Source: Martinezella dioscoreae
GTDB taxonomy: Bacteria > Pseudomonadota > Alphaproteobacteria > Rhizobiales > Rhizobiaceae
NCBI RefSeq assembly: GCF_009176305.1
Contig: NZ_BLAJ01000004.1
Coordinates: forward strand, 248,001 to 312,000
Direction of reading: 5' to 3'
Length of the DNA: 64,000 nt
The notes beneath the pieces are model-generated. The model worked only from the letters and a program-made list of their open reading frames with translations. It was not told the DNA's origin and searched no databases. The position numbers and the translations under genes are program-made. Shown here piece after piece: positions 33,544 to 43,834 of the stretch. The number at the start of each line of letters is the position of its first letter. Position 1 is the first letter of the stretch.

Positions 33544-36500
33544 AGAGATGCCCCCAGGCCGCGGCGCGCGCCGTTACGAAAATCTCGCAGTGATGGAATG
33601 TGGAGATGCACGGCATCGGATGGATCCCCTCCCTGGGCGTCGGCAAAGGCTGCCAGCGCGGCGATCGTCGGATGACGCAATAGATGTTTTGCCTCGAGCG
33701 ACAGCCCGTTGTCGCGCATGCGGGCGGCGATACGGAATATGGCAAGTGAATCGGCACCCAGCGCGTAGAGATTGTCGTCAATGCCGATGTCGCCGAGGTT
33801 GAGCACATCCTGCCAGATCGCCAGCAGCCGTTGTTCCATCTCGGTTTTCGGCTGGACCTTGGTTGGCGCGACAACACGCTGCGGCACGCCGCGCTGCTGC
33901 AAGGTCTTGCGGTCGAGCTTCCCGTTGCCGGTCTGCGGCAGCTCGCTCTCCATCACCCAGAAGCTCGGCACCATATGCGCCGGCAGATTGGCTTTGGCAT
34001 GCGCCGCGATATCGGCCGCAAGTGCTTCGCCGCCCTCCGCGGTCGGCACGATGTAGCAGACCAAGGAACGATCGCCCCTGGCGTTTTCGGCGACGACGGT
34101 CGCACATTGGCGCACGCCTTCCACCTTGGAGATGACGGCTTCGATGTCGCCAAGCTCGATGCGGAAGCCGCGCAGCTTGATCTGCTGGTCACGCCGCCCG
34201 AGTAGCTGCAGCGACCCATCGGCAAGCCGTCGTCCGACATCACCGGTCTTATAAAGCCGCATCGGCCTGCCGATGGCAAAGCAATGCGGAACGAAAGCCT
34301 TCTCGGTGAGATCGAGACGATCGAAGTAGCCTTCGGCAAGCCCGTCGCCTCCGATGTGCAGCTCGCCAATGACACCGACCGGCGCGATATTCTCGCTCTG
34401 GTCGAGGATGAAGAGCTGGGTATTGGCGATCGGATGACCGATCGTGATTGGCTGATCCGCATCCGTGATGCGCTGCAGCGACGACCAGATCGTCGTTTCC
34501 GTCGGGCCGTACATGTTCCAGAGCTCGCCACCGATTTGAAGTAGGGATCGCGCCAGTTCCTTGGGTAGGGGTTCGCCGCCGCAAAGCATTTTCAGCGCCG
34601 GCCGGTCCTTCAGGCCCGCTTCCACCAGCATCTGCCAAAGCGTAGGCGTTGCCTGCAGCACCGTGGCATCGTGTTCGTCGATGAGCTTGACCAGTTCGAA
34701 GCCGTCCTGGACCTGGCTCCGGCTGGCGATGACGACCTTTCCGTCCGATATCAGCGGCAGGTAAAGTTCCAGACCGGCTATGTCGAACGAGATGGTCGTG
34801 ACTGCGACAAGCGTGTCATCCGCACCGAAGCCAGGTTCCTTCGCCATGGAGAGCAGGAAGTTCGTCAGGGACCGATGCGAGACCTCCACGCCCTTCGGCG
34901 TGCCGGTGGAACCGGATGTGAAGATGATGTAGGCCGATGCTGTGGTATCGACGGGCAGGGTCTTCAGGGGGAGGCCCGTCATCGAGTTGATCGCCTTGGC
35001 ATCCTGATCGAGCCGGATAACAGGGATATCGGTCGACGCCAGCCGAGCCATGTCGTCGCTGTCGCAGATCAGGCCGCGGATGCGGGCGATTTCCAGCGTC
35101 TGCCGCAAGCGTGGTTCCGGATGCGCCGGATCCATCGGCACGTAGGTATGCCCCGCTTTCATGACGGCGAGGAGGGCGACGATCATGTTCAGCGAACGCT
35201 CGACCAATATAGCAATCCGCTGGCCGGGTTCGGGAAGCGCCATCTGGAGGTAGAGAGCCAGCTGGTTCGATCGAGTTTCCAGCTCACCGTAAGTGATCGA
35301 CTGGCCGTCATGTTGAGCCGCAACGGCATCCGGATGTTCGGCCGCACGCGCGGAGAAGAGCGAGAAGACGAATTGATCATGATCGTAAGGCATTGCCGTC
35401 CGGTTGAGATCGTCGATCAGCCAGGACTTCTCGGCCGCGGAAAGCAGAGGCAGCTCGCCGATCTTGTGATCCATGTCCTTGGCCAAGGCTGCCGCCAGCG
35501 TCGAGAAATGGCCGATCCATCGTTCCACGGTCGCGCGGTCGAAGACATCGGCGTTATAGTCGACATCGATGCGGATGTGGTCGCTCGCCTCGATCATGTT
35601 GAAGAACAGGTCGAAGTTGGAGAAGGCCTTTGCATTCGGCTCGATGCTCGGCGTTAGATCACCAAAGGACGATCCGCCGGCCATGCGCTCGAGGTTGAAC
35701 TGGATCTCGGTGAGCGGCAGGCGGCGTGGATCACGCTTGGTATCGAGTTTGCGCACCAGCGTGCCGTAGGTGTAATCCTGATGTTCAAAAGCCTGAAAGA
35801 CGAGCTGCTGCGTTGCCTTCAGATGCGCCGCAAACGGCTCTGTGAGCGATACAGCCTGACGCAACGGCAGCAGATTGACGCAATGGCCGACGAGGATCTG
35901 GCCGTCAAGCAGGCTTTGACCGGCCGACGGAATGGCGATGACGATATCGTCCTGGCCCGACAGTCGTGATACCATCACCTGGAGGGTCGCCAGCAGCGTC
36001 GAAAATAGCGTGGCGCCCGACTTCGCCCCCTTCTTCTTCAGCGCCTTGTAGACGTCGGCATCGATATAGCCGGTGCAGCTGCCGCCGGCAAAGCTGCGAT
36101 ATTCCGGCCGTGGGCGATCCAGCGGCAGATCGGGAAGATCGGGAACCGTCTTGAACTGATCGAGCCAGAATTGCTCGGTCGCCTGCGATTTCTCCGGCCT
36201 GGGCGAAAGGTCGATCGAATAGGCGGCGAAGGAAAGTGCCGGTTGGAATTCCGGAACATTTCCGACGCTATAGGCTTTATAGGCCGTCGCCAGCTCTTCG
36301 ATGAAAGTGTTTATAGACCAGCCGTCGCAGATAATGTGATGAGCCGTAAAGACCAGCACATGCTTTTCGGGGGCCAACCTGATGATGCTGGCGCGGACAA
36401 GAGGGCCGTTGATCAGGTCAAAGGGCGTACGGGCATCATCGTCGATGAGAATGGCAAGGCCTTGGTCATCGATGTCTTCAAGGAGCGGCAGGTCGAGCTT

Positions 36501-39500
36501 GAAATCCGGAATGAAGCGGAAATACTCGCCGCCGCGATCGAAGCGAATATGGAAGGCGTCGTGACGGGCAATGACCGTATCGAACGCCCGCCGGAAGGCT
36601 GTCTCGTCCAGGGTCCCCTCCAACGCCAGCGAGAAGGACTCGTTGAACGAGCAGGAGGCTTCGTCGCCCGCCTGGGCCGCAAGCCATATTTCCGTCTGCG
36701 CTTCCGTCAGCGGCGCGGATTGCGGCCTTGCCTCGGATGCCTGTACCGGCATTGGCGATAGGGTTGGCTCCCTGATCGCGGTGAATATACCGACGGCCTG
36801 CATGGCGTCGATGCTGTCGCGGAAGGCTTTCGCGATGGAGCGGAAGTCGTCCTCGCTGTGGGCTGTCGTCAGGAAGCAGGGGTAACCGTCCTGTATATGG
36901 ACGCCATTCAGTCGCATCTGCGCATAAAACAGCGCGCCGAGCGGATCCTGACTGGAGAAGTCGGTGGCAAACCAGCTTTTGTAGCCATGAACGACATCCG
37001 CGATGCCGCGCCTGGCGAGATCGGCCTTGATCTCGGCTACGAGTGCCTCCGTTCGCTCTGCGACACGGTCGTAGAGGGCGGAGCCTTCTCCCTTGATATG
37101 ATGCAACACGGCCTCGGCGGCGGCAAGCACCAGCGGATGACGGACGAAGGTTCCGGCAAAGAATGTCGGTGCCGTCATGGGAACGGAATTATCACCGTAG
37201 GTCCAATGGCCGCCGTCGAGGGCGTCCATGAAACGCGGGCTGCCGACCAGCACGCCGATCGGCATACCGCCGCCCACGACCTTGCCATAGGTCGCCATGT
37301 CGCCCTTGATGCCCCAGATCGCCTGCATCCCGCCGGGATCGACGCGGAAGCCGGTGACGACCTCGTCGAAGACGAGGGCGAATTCGAATTGAGTGGCGAC
37401 ATCACGCAATTCCCGGACGAATTCGCGCGGCTGCAGTTCCGGATGGCGGCTCTGAATCGGTTCGATGATGACAGCCGCTATATCGGTTGCATTGGCGCGG
37501 ATGAAATCGAGGCTCTCCGGCGCGCCATAACGCAGGACCGTCATGTTCGACACGGAGGCCAACGGAATGCCGGAGGCGACCGGCAGGGCAATCGGCTTGT
37601 CGGCGCGATTGCGGCCCTTGACCAGAACCTCGTCGAACTGGCCGTGATAATCGTTGGCAAAGACGACGACCCGATCGCGGCCGGTGACGGCGCGCGCAAT
37701 CCGCATCGCGGCCATGACCGCTTCCGAGCCGGTATTGCAGAAGGTTACCCGCTCGTGGCCGGTTACATCGGCGATCATCCTTGCGACATCGCCGGCAAGA
37801 GGCGTCTGCGGACCGATCGCAAATCCGCGATCGGCTTGAGCCTTGACGGCGTCGATTACGAAATCCGGTGCGTGGCCGAAGGCCGTCTGTCCGAAGCCAT
37901 TGACCAGATCGACATACTGGTTGCCGTCGATATCCCAGATATAGGCTCCCTTGGAGTGGTCGCAGACGATTGGGAACACCATCTCCTTCCAATCGGCGCG
38001 GAAGCCCGATGCGGACCTGGGGTCGGCCAGATATCCGCGATGCTCCTGCGTGAAGGCCTTGGACTTGGCATTCTTGGTTTCATAGGCCCTGGTGAGATCA
38101 GTGATGAAACCCTGCTTGGCGGCGGAAATCTCCGATGTCACGCTTTTGGCGTTCGGACGATAAAGCTTGATGCGCTCGGTGCCGAAATCGCTTTCGGCAG
38201 GTGCTGCGGGAGCCACCAGAGCCGACGGGGAGGAGGGCTGGCTCGCTGCAGCTTGCGGCGCCGGCACGATGGGTGCTGCGGGCAGCACACTTGGTACTGC
38301 GGCAGCCGGAGCTCCGCCCTGCATGGCCTGCAGCATCAGCAATTGCTGGGAAAACAGGCTTTGCGCCATCTGGATCTGCGATTGCAGCACCGTGGCGAGA
38401 TCCGATGCTCCAGCCGGGATCGATGCGACCTGTGGAGCAGGCGCAATGATCGGCATCGGCGTCGAAACCGGCATGGGAGGCGCCGCCGCAGCAGCGATGG
38501 GGGCCGCGGCCAATGGTTCAGCCGTCTTCACTGCATCCGGTGGCATTTGACGATCGAGATAAACAGCCAGATCGGCAACGGAGGGAATATCGCTCAGCAG
38601 TTCCCGGAAGGAGATCTTGACCTTGAAGTCTTTCTCGATGCGCTGCGCGAACTGGCCGACGAAGAGGGAATCGAAGCCGAGCTCCAGGAAGGTTGCTGCT
38701 CGCTCGTCCGGCCCGAGCGTTTCGCCCGACATGTCGCTGAGCAAGGTCAGAAGAGCCGCTTCCAATTGCGGCAGACGGTTGGAGGTGGGAATGGGTGCTG
38801 CAACATTCATTGCTCGATTCTCCCCGGTAAGGTTGACGTCAGAGACAAAGGGCTCGGCGGCTGGCCGAGTGTCTGCTTCGGCATTCGGGCGCTGGGTCGA
38901 TGCGCGACGGGCGGATGACGGAGCATCGATCCAGTGGCGCTGCCGCTGGAAGGGATAGGTTGGCAGGGACAGCCGCTGCCGTGACACCGATGGAAGAGCC
39001 GGCCAGTTGAGGCGGCAGCCGGCCATCCACAGCTTTCCATGAGCCTCTGCAAGCGTTGCCGCGGCGGCCGAGGCCCGGTCATGTTCGGGCAGGCTTTGTA
39101 CGACTGCGGCAAGACTGTCGCGTGCGAGCGTCTGGGCGGCAAAGACCGACAGTGTGCGTCCTGGCCCCACTTCGAGAAGAACCGGCTTGCGGTCGCGGCA
39201 GAGCGTCGCAAGCCCATCGGCGAAGCGAACGGCGTCGCGGCAATGCATGGCCCAGTAATCCGGCGAGGTCGCCAATTCAGCCGTCTGCCAATCGCCTGTC
39301 ACCCCGGAGATGAAGGGTATGGTGGCCGTACCGTAGGTGACCTTCTCGGTCTCCTGGCGTAGCGCCAGAGCCGCATCGTTCATCATGGCGGAATGGAAGG
39401 CGTGCGATGTGTGCAGCCGGCTGAAGGCGATCTCAGCTTCCGAAAGTGCCGCGCAAACCATTTCGATATCGGCAAACGGACCGGAGATGACGCAAAGTTT

Positions 39501-41633
39501 CGGGGCGTTGATCGCGGCGATCTCCACCGCGCCGCGCAGGTAGGAGGCCGTCGTTGCGGCATCGGCACGAACGGATACCATCGCGCCTTGCGGCTGATGC
39601 TGCATCAACCGGCCGCGATTGGCCACAAGACGGAGGCCATCCTCGAACGAAATGACGTTGGCGAGCGTAGCGGCAACAAACTCGCCAACGCTGTGACCGA
39701 TCATGGCATACGGCTTGACGCCGCGGCTGAGCCACAATCGGGCAAGCGCATATTCGACGAGATAGAGGCAGGGCTGCGCGATGCGGGTTTCGCGCTGCTC
39801 ATCGGTGATGGCCTGCGTCGCCGGGCCGGTGTGGCAGATGTAGTCGCGCAGATCGAGCCCGAGCGTTATCTTCAAAAGCTCGGAACCGCGGTCGATCCAG
39901 CGCGCAAACTCCGGCTCCGAGCGGTAAAGCCCGGCACCCATGCCGACATATTGCGCGCCCTGGCCTGGGAACATGAAGGCGACGGACGGCTGATCGGCGG
40001 CGGTGAGCGGCTGATAGCTCTCCGTCGTCAGCTTGAGGATCGCTTCCTCGACATTTTCGGCGGCAACGGCCAGCCGGTGGCCGAACTCGCGTCGTCCGGC
40101 TTGAAGCGTGTGGGCCAGTTGCGCCATTGAAAGTTTCGGGTTTTCGGCGAGATGATCACTCAGATTGGTGCGCATCTCGGCAAGCGCCGGCTTGCTGCGA
40201 GCCGAAAGGGGGAGAATGTAGTGGCCCTCTACCTCTTTCGACTGAGCCGGCGGGCAGGGCGGCTCCTCCAAAACGACGTGAACGTTTGTTCCGCCTACGC
40301 CGAAAGCGCTGACACCCGCCCTTCGTGGCGCCTGTCCCCGGGGCCACTCGGTTGCCGTTACTGGAATGTAGAAAGGACTTTTCTCAAGATCGATGCGGGG
40401 ATTGGGCCGCTGATAATTGGGCATCGGCGGGATTTTCCCGCTGCGCAGGGCCAAGGCCGTCTTGATGAGGCCTGTCACGCCGGCCGCCGCGTCGGTATGA
40501 CCGATGGTGCCCTTGACCGATCCGAGCGCGCAGCGGGCTGGCTGCGACGCATCCTGCGCGAAGGCGCGCGTCAATCCGTTGAATTCGATGGGGTCGCCAA
40601 GCGGCGTCGCCGTGCCATGGCATTCGATATAGCCGATGGTCGAGGGATCGACGGCCGCATTTGCGAGAGCCGTGGCAATCGCTTCGGCCTGGCCTTCCAC
40701 ACTCGGTGCCGTGAAGCCGACCTTGTCGCTGCCGTCATTGTTGATGCCATAGCCGCGAATGACCGCATGGATGTGATCGCCGTCCTTGAGCGCGTCCTCA
40801 TACCGCTTCAGGAGGACGACGCCCGCCCCGCTGGCAAAAACCGTTCCGGCGGCGTTGGCATCGAACGGCCGGCAGGTTCCGTCGGGTGAGGCCATGCCGC
40901 CTTCCTGGTAGATGTAGCCTCGCTTTTGCGGAATGGTGACGGAGATGCCGCCGGCCAGAGCCATGTCGCAGTTATAGGTCAGCAGGTTCTGGCATGCCTG
41001 GGAAACCGCGAGGAGCGAGGTTGAACAGGCGGATTGCACGGTGAAAGCCGGACCGCGCAGGTTGAATTTATAGGCGATACGGGTCGCCAGCGTGTCGTTG
41101 AGCGCGCCAACAAGCTCGTGGAAGCAGCCGATCTGATAGTTCGACGTGAATTCCTCCGCCTTGGCGCGATCGCGCAGAACATTGTTGATCAGGTAGGTCG
41201 GCATCGAAGAGCCGGCGAAAACCCCGATCAGGCCGTCATAGCGCTGTGGATCGTAGCCGCCGTCCTCGAGGGCTTCCCAGCATATTTCGAGGAAGATCCG
41301 GTGCTGCGGATCTGTAACGGCGGCTTCGCGCGGAAACATGCCGAAGAACTCGGCGTCGAACATATCGGCACCGTCGAGATGGGGCCTTGCGGCGACATAA
41401 TTCGGCTGTGCCCGTTCTTCGTCGGTAAAAGCGTCTTCAATCTCATCCGGCGAAAAAAGCGAAAAGGCGTTCTTTCCTTCGAGTACAAGCTGCCAGAGCG
41501 CCTGCACCGAGGGGGCTCCGGGAAAGCGGCCGGACATGCCGATAATGGCGATATGCCCGGAAATTTGCTCGCTCAGATCCTCATTGTCTTCGAAATCACG
41601 CTGATTGCCATTGTCCTGGTGATTCCCTTTCAT
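33540..41633 (-). CDS. Hybrid PKS-NRPS megasynthase: KS-AT-ACP-aminotransferase-C-A-PCP
   Basis: About 2697 residues. KS: Cys in QSACSTSLL (about 203), His in CHGTATPLGDP and KGTIGHTDAAAG. AT: FPGQGAQYVG, GHSVGE Ser (about 644) and SHAFH, the malonyl-type motif (about 746). ACP: LGFDSLF (about 988). An Ala/Pro-rich linker is followed by a glutamate-semialdehyde-type PLP aminotransferase with CNTGSEAV and Lys in ATYGKVVGGGMP (about 1450). Condensation: HHIICDGWS, intact (about 1768). Adenylation: FTSGSTGTPKG (about 2239); residues read by eye give the code D-I-L-Q-C-G-M-I-W-K, close to the glycine code. PCP: LGADSL (about 2626). No KR, DH, ER or MT. Like iturin/microcystin-type modules it should build a beta-amino acid by transaminating the beta-keto group. 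Start 41633 overlaps the upstream stop (ATGA). Confidence 0.93.
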   Translation of the reverse strand: MKGNHQDNGNQRDFEDNEDLSEQISGHIAIIGMSGRFPGAPSVQALWQLVLEGKNAFSLFSPDEIEDAFTDEERAQPNYVAARPHLDGADMFDAEFFGMFPREAAVTDPQHRIFLEICWEALEDGGYDPQRYDGLIGVFAGSSMPTYLINNVLRDRAKAEEFTSNYQIGCFHELVGALNDTLATRIAYKFNLRGPAFTVQSACSTSLLAVSQACQNLLTYNCDMALAGGISVTIPQKRGYIYQEGGMASPDGTCRPFDANAAGTVFASGAGVVLLKRYEDALKDGDHIHAVIRGYGINNDGSDKVGFTAPSVEGQAEAIATALANAAVDPSTIGYIECHGTATPLGDPIEFNGLTRAFAQDASQPARCALGSVKGTIGHTDAAAGVTGLIKTALALRSGKIPPMPNYQRPNPRIDLEKSPFYIPVTATEWPRGQAPRRAGVSAFGVGGTNVHVVLEEPPCPPAQSKEVEGHYILPLSARSKPALAEMRTNLSDHLAENPKLSMAQLAHTLQAGRREFGHRLAVAAENVEEAILKLTTESYQPLTAADQPSVAFMFPGQGAQYVGMGAGLYRSEPEFARWIDRGSELLKITLGLDLRDYICHTGPATQAITDEQRETRIAQPCLYLVEYALARLWLSRGVKPYAMIGHSVGEFVAATLANVISFEDGLRLVANRGRLMQHQPQGAMVSVRADAATTASYLRGAVEIAAINAPKLCVISGPFADIEMVCAALSEAEIAFSRLHTSHAFHSAMMNDAALALRQETEKVTYGTATIPFISGVTGDWQTAELATSPDYWAMHCRDAVRFADGLATLCRDRKPVLLEVGPGRTLSVFAAQTLARDSLAAVVQSLPEHDRASAAAATLAEAHGKLWMAGCRLNWPALPSVSRQRLSLPTYPFQRQRHWIDAPSSARRASTQRPNAEADTRPAAEPFVSDVNLTGENRAMNVAAPIPTSNRLPQLEAALLTLLSDMSGETLGPDERAATFLELGFDSLFVGQFAQRIEKDFKVKISFRELLSDIPSVADLAVYLDRQMPPDAVKTAEPLAAAPIAAAAAPPMPVSTPMPIIAPAPQVASIPAGASDLATVLQSQIQMAQSLFSQQLLMLQAMQGGAPAAAVPSVLPAAPIVPAPQAAASQPSSPSALVAPAAPAESDFGTERIKLYRPNAKSVTSEISAAKQGFITDLTRAYETKNAKSKAFTQEHRGYLADPRSASGFRADWKEMVFPIVCDHSKGAYIWDIDGNQYVDLVNGFGQTAFGHAPDFVIDAVKAQADRGFAIGPQTPLAGDVARMIADVTGHERVTFCNTGSEAVMAAMRIARAVTGRDRVVVFANDYHGQFDEVLVKGRNRADKPIALPVASGIPLASVSNMTVLRYGAPESLDFIRANATDIAAVIIEPIQSRHPELQPREFVRELRDVATQFEFALVFDEVVTGFRVDPGGMQAIWGIKGDMATYGKVVGGGMPIGVLVGSPRFMDALDGGHWTYGDNSVPMTAPTFFAGTFVRHPLVLAAAEAVLHHIKGEGSALYDRVAERTEALVAEIKADLARRGIADVVHGYKSWFATDFSSQDPLGALFYAQMRLNGVHIQDGYPCFLTTAHSEDDFRSIAKAFRDSIDAMQAVGIFTAIREPTLSPMPVQASEARPQSAPLTEAQTEIWLAAQAGDEASCSFNESFSLALEGTLDETAFRRAFDTVIARHDAFHIRFDRGGEYFRFIPDFKLDLPLLEDIDDQGLAILIDDDARTPFDLINGPLVRASIIRLAPEKHVLVFTAHHIICDGWSINTFIEELATAYKAYSVGNVPEFQPALSFAAYSIDLSPRPEKSQATEQFWLDQFKTVPDLPDLPLDRPRPEYRSFAGGSCTGYIDADVYKALKKKGAKSGATLFSTLLATLQVMVSRLSGQDDIVIAIPSAGQSLLDGQILVGHCVNLLPLRQAVSLTEPFAAHLKATQQLVFQAFEHQDYTYGTLVRKLDTKRDPRRLPLTEIQFNLERMAGGSSFGDLTPSIEPNAKAFSNFDLFFNMIEASDHIRIDVDYNADVFDRATVERWIGHFSTLAAALAKDMDHKIGELPLLSAAEKSWLIDDLNRTAMPYDHDQFVFSLFSARAAEHPDAVAAQHDGQSITYGELETRSNQLALYLQMALPEPGQRIAILVERSLNMIVALLAVMKAGHTYVPMDPAHPEPRLRQTLEIARIRGLICDSDDMARLASTDIPVIRLDQDAKAINSMTGLPLKTLPVDTTASAYIIFTSGSTGTPKGVEVSHRSLTNFLLSMAKEPGFGADDTLVAVTTISFDIAGLELYLPLISDGKVVIASRSQVQDGFELVKLIDEHDATVLQATPTLWQMLVEAGLKDRPALKMLCGGEPLPKELARSLLQIGGELWNMYGPTETTIWSSLQRITDADQPITIGHPIANTQLFILDQSENIAPVGVIGELHIGGDGLAEGYFDRLDLTEKAFVPHCFAIGRPMRLYKTGDVGRRLADGSLQLLGRRDQQIKLRGFRIELGDIEAVISKVEGVRQCATVVAENARGDRSLVCYIVPTAEGGEALAADIAAHAKANLPAHMVPSFWVMESELPQTGNGKLDRKTLQQRGVPQRVVAPTKVQPKTEMEQRLLAIWQDVLNLGDIGIDDNLYALGADSLAIFRIAARMRDNGLSLEAKHLLRHPTIAALAAFADAQGGDPSDAVHLHIPSLRDFRNGARRGLGASL

Positions 41634-43543
41634 AAGGAGCTCCTGCGGATATGAGAGATCGCCTTTTTCTGCAGCGCGGCACGCTGCGCCGCGGCGGCAA
41701 GACGGGTTGGGCCGGATGCGCGGCCATCCAGGTGAAGTGCGAGTTCGCGAATGGTCGGATGACGCAGCAACGCAACCACATCGATCGCGTGACCGAGCAT
41801 CTCTTCGAGACCGGCATGAATTTCCATCAGCTGAAGGGACGTGCCACCGAGATCGAAGAAGTTCCGATCGAGATCGACGCTTTCGAGCGCCAATGCGTCT
41901 TGCCATAGCGTCGTCAGCAGTTCCTCCGTCCGGCTCCTGACATCGGCGGGCTTTGTCTGGGTTTCAACCGGAGGCGGCAGCAATTTCGAACGATCGACTT
42001 TACCGGCCGGCGTCAGCGGCAAGGCGTCAACGATGACCGTGGCATTCGGGATCATATAGGCGGGAAGAGCCGCGCGCAGTGTCGCCATGACGCCCTGCGC
42101 CAGATCGGCGCCCACGCCCACATGGCTTTCCTTCGGGCACAGATAGGCAACGATGCGCTTGAGGTTCTCGCCCTGCATGTGGCAAAGCACGATCCCGTCG
42201 GCAAGGCGCGGATCACGGCGAAGTGCTGCCTCGATCTCATCGAGTTCAATGCGTTTGCCGTTGATCTTGATCTGCCGGTCGCGGCGGCCCTTGAAGGTGA
42301 CGGTGCCATCCGGCTTCAGGCAGGCCACGTCGCCCGTCAGATAGAAGCGCGTCACGCCATCCTTGGTTTCGATGGTGACGAATTTCTGTTCCGTCAGCTC
42401 CGGTCGCTTGAAATAGCCGATGGCGAGGCCGTCCCCCGATATCGCCAATTGGCCTTCAATGCCTGGAGGAACAACACGCAATTCCTCGTCTAATATCGCG
42501 ATTCCGGTATGAGCGATTGCCTTACCGATCGGTAGCTCAGTGCCCGAAAAGCCTGGCAGAACCTGAAAAGCGGTGGCAAAGACGGTCGTCTCGGTCGGCC
42601 CATAGGCATTGGTGAGCCTGCAGCCGGGATAGTGCTCCAGGAAACGGCGAGCGTGGACGGCCGAACCGACATCGCCTCCGAAGAGGATATGACGAAGTTT
42701 CGGCAGGGTCGCGCGGGCGTGATCGGCGAAGAGATTGAATAGCCCCGTCGTCAGGAAGGCGATAGTGACACCCGTCTCCCGCATGAAATCGGACAGCCGT
42801 GAAATCGAGAAATCGGTATCGGGCATGACCGCCAAGGTGCTGCCGTTGAGGAGCGCACCCCAGATTTCGAATGTCGATGCGTCAAAGGAGATGGTGGCCG
42901 TGTGCAGGACGACGTCATCGCGGTGGAATTCGATATAGTTCTGATCGAGAACGACCCGCGAAATACTGCGATGGCTGATCATCGTTCCCTTGGGCCGACC
43001 GGTTGAGCCGGATGTGTACATGATATAGGCGAGATCGCCGCCCGTTATCTCAATGGACGGCATGGTCGCGCCGGGCCGATGTGCCATTTCCGCGATCATG
43101 GCATCCGCTTCGATGACCTTGCCGTTCATGCTCGGCACGCCGGCCAGCTTCTCGCCATGGGCGGAGTCGACGAAAATGACCTTGGGAGCGCATTCCGCGA
43201 TGACGAAGTCGAGATGCTCCACCGGAAAGGCTGGGTCGAGCGGGAGATAGGCGCCGCCGGCTTTCAGTATGGCCAGGGTACAAATGATCGCATTGATGCT
43301 GCGCGGCAGGAAAAGGCCGACGATGTCGGCCTTGTGGACACCTACCTTTATCAAATGCAACGCCAGCGCATCGGATATGCGATCAAGGTCACGATAGGTA
43401 ATACGGATATCGCCGGAAACAAGAGCTGTTGCTTCCGGTGCGGCCCTGGCCTGTTCGCGCAGCATGTGATGAAGGCAAAGATTGCGATCGTAATGCATGC
43501 TTGCTGCGCCAATTGCGTCTGCCTGTGCCTCGCGGTCAATCAT
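41630..43543 (-). CDS. NRPS loading protein: adenylation - carrier
   Basis: A 637-residue protein. Adenylation domain: MYTSGSTGRPKGTM, NAYGPTETTVFA, YLTGDVACLKPDG, the GRRDRQIKINGKRIE hinge and PAGKVDRSKL. Carrier: FFDLGGTSLQLMEI at about residue 570. The specificity positions read by eye as D-A-F-F-L-G-A-V-F-K, suggesting a hydrophobic aliphatic amino acid with low certainty. There is no condensation domain, so this is the initiation module. It is the first gene of the NRPS operon; GGAGAGCGATA precedes the ATG at 43543, and the longer frame to 43666 has no support. Its product is handed to the KS of the next protein. Confidence 0.9.
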   Translation of the reverse strand: MIDREAQADAIGAASMHYDRNLCLHHMLREQARAAPEATALVSGDIRITYRDLDRISDALALHLIKVGVHKADIVGLFLPRSINAIICTLAILKAGGAYLPLDPAFPVEHLDFVIAECAPKVIFVDSAHGEKLAGVPSMNGKVIEADAMIAEMAHRPGATMPSIEITGGDLAYIMYTSGSTGRPKGTMISHRSISRVVLDQNYIEFHRDDVVLHTATISFDASTFEIWGALLNGSTLAVMPDTDFSISRLSDFMRETGVTIAFLTTGLFNLFADHARATLPKLRHILFGGDVGSAVHARRFLEHYPGCRLTNAYGPTETTVFATAFQVLPGFSGTELPIGKAIAHTGIAILDEELRVVPPGIEGQLAISGDGLAIGYFKRPELTEQKFVTIETKDGVTRFYLTGDVACLKPDGTVTFKGRRDRQIKINGKRIELDEIEAALRRDPRLADGIVLCHMQGENLKRIVAYLCPKESHVGVGADLAQGVMATLRAALPAYMIPNATVIVDALPLTPAGKVDRSKLLPPPVETQTKPADVRSRTEELLTTLWQDALALESVDLDRNFFDLGGTSLQLMEIHAGLEEMLGHAIDVVALLRHPTIRELALHLDGRASGPTRLAAAAQRAALQKKAISHIRRSSL

Positions 43544-43834
43544 TATCGCTCTCCGGGTTGTCCTGCGATGGATGACGGCATGTTGCGAAATGCTTCGTCG
43601 TCGATCGCAGAATTTCACGCTGGAGCAAAAGCACCAGCTGGTCATTGGGATGATTGTCCGCACCACCGAAAGTCGTAAGTCCTAAGGGCGCGTAGCCATT
43701 TTGTCGGAGAGGTCCGCCATGGCAGCCGCAACCCGGCCGAAAGCATTATGCGTGGCATCAATCCTGCCCATCGGAAGGTCACGTGGTCGCCCTGGTTCAG
43801 GAAGAATTGCCGGAGAGGGGGGACGATGCAGAGG
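43544..43834. promoter_or_regulatory. Upstream region of the NRPS-PKS operon
   Basis: About 290 bases between the GH16 gene end and the start of the A-PCP gene, both leftward. The NRPS promoter must lie here unless the genes read through from GH16. No operator or terminator with a T-tract was found. Confidence 0.4.

Noticed and set aside
36858..38918. 686-codon plus-strand frame opposite the megasynthase
   Set aside because: Antisense to the aminotransferase and ACP region; GC-rich codon bias commonly leaves such frames open. No motif or ribosome site.
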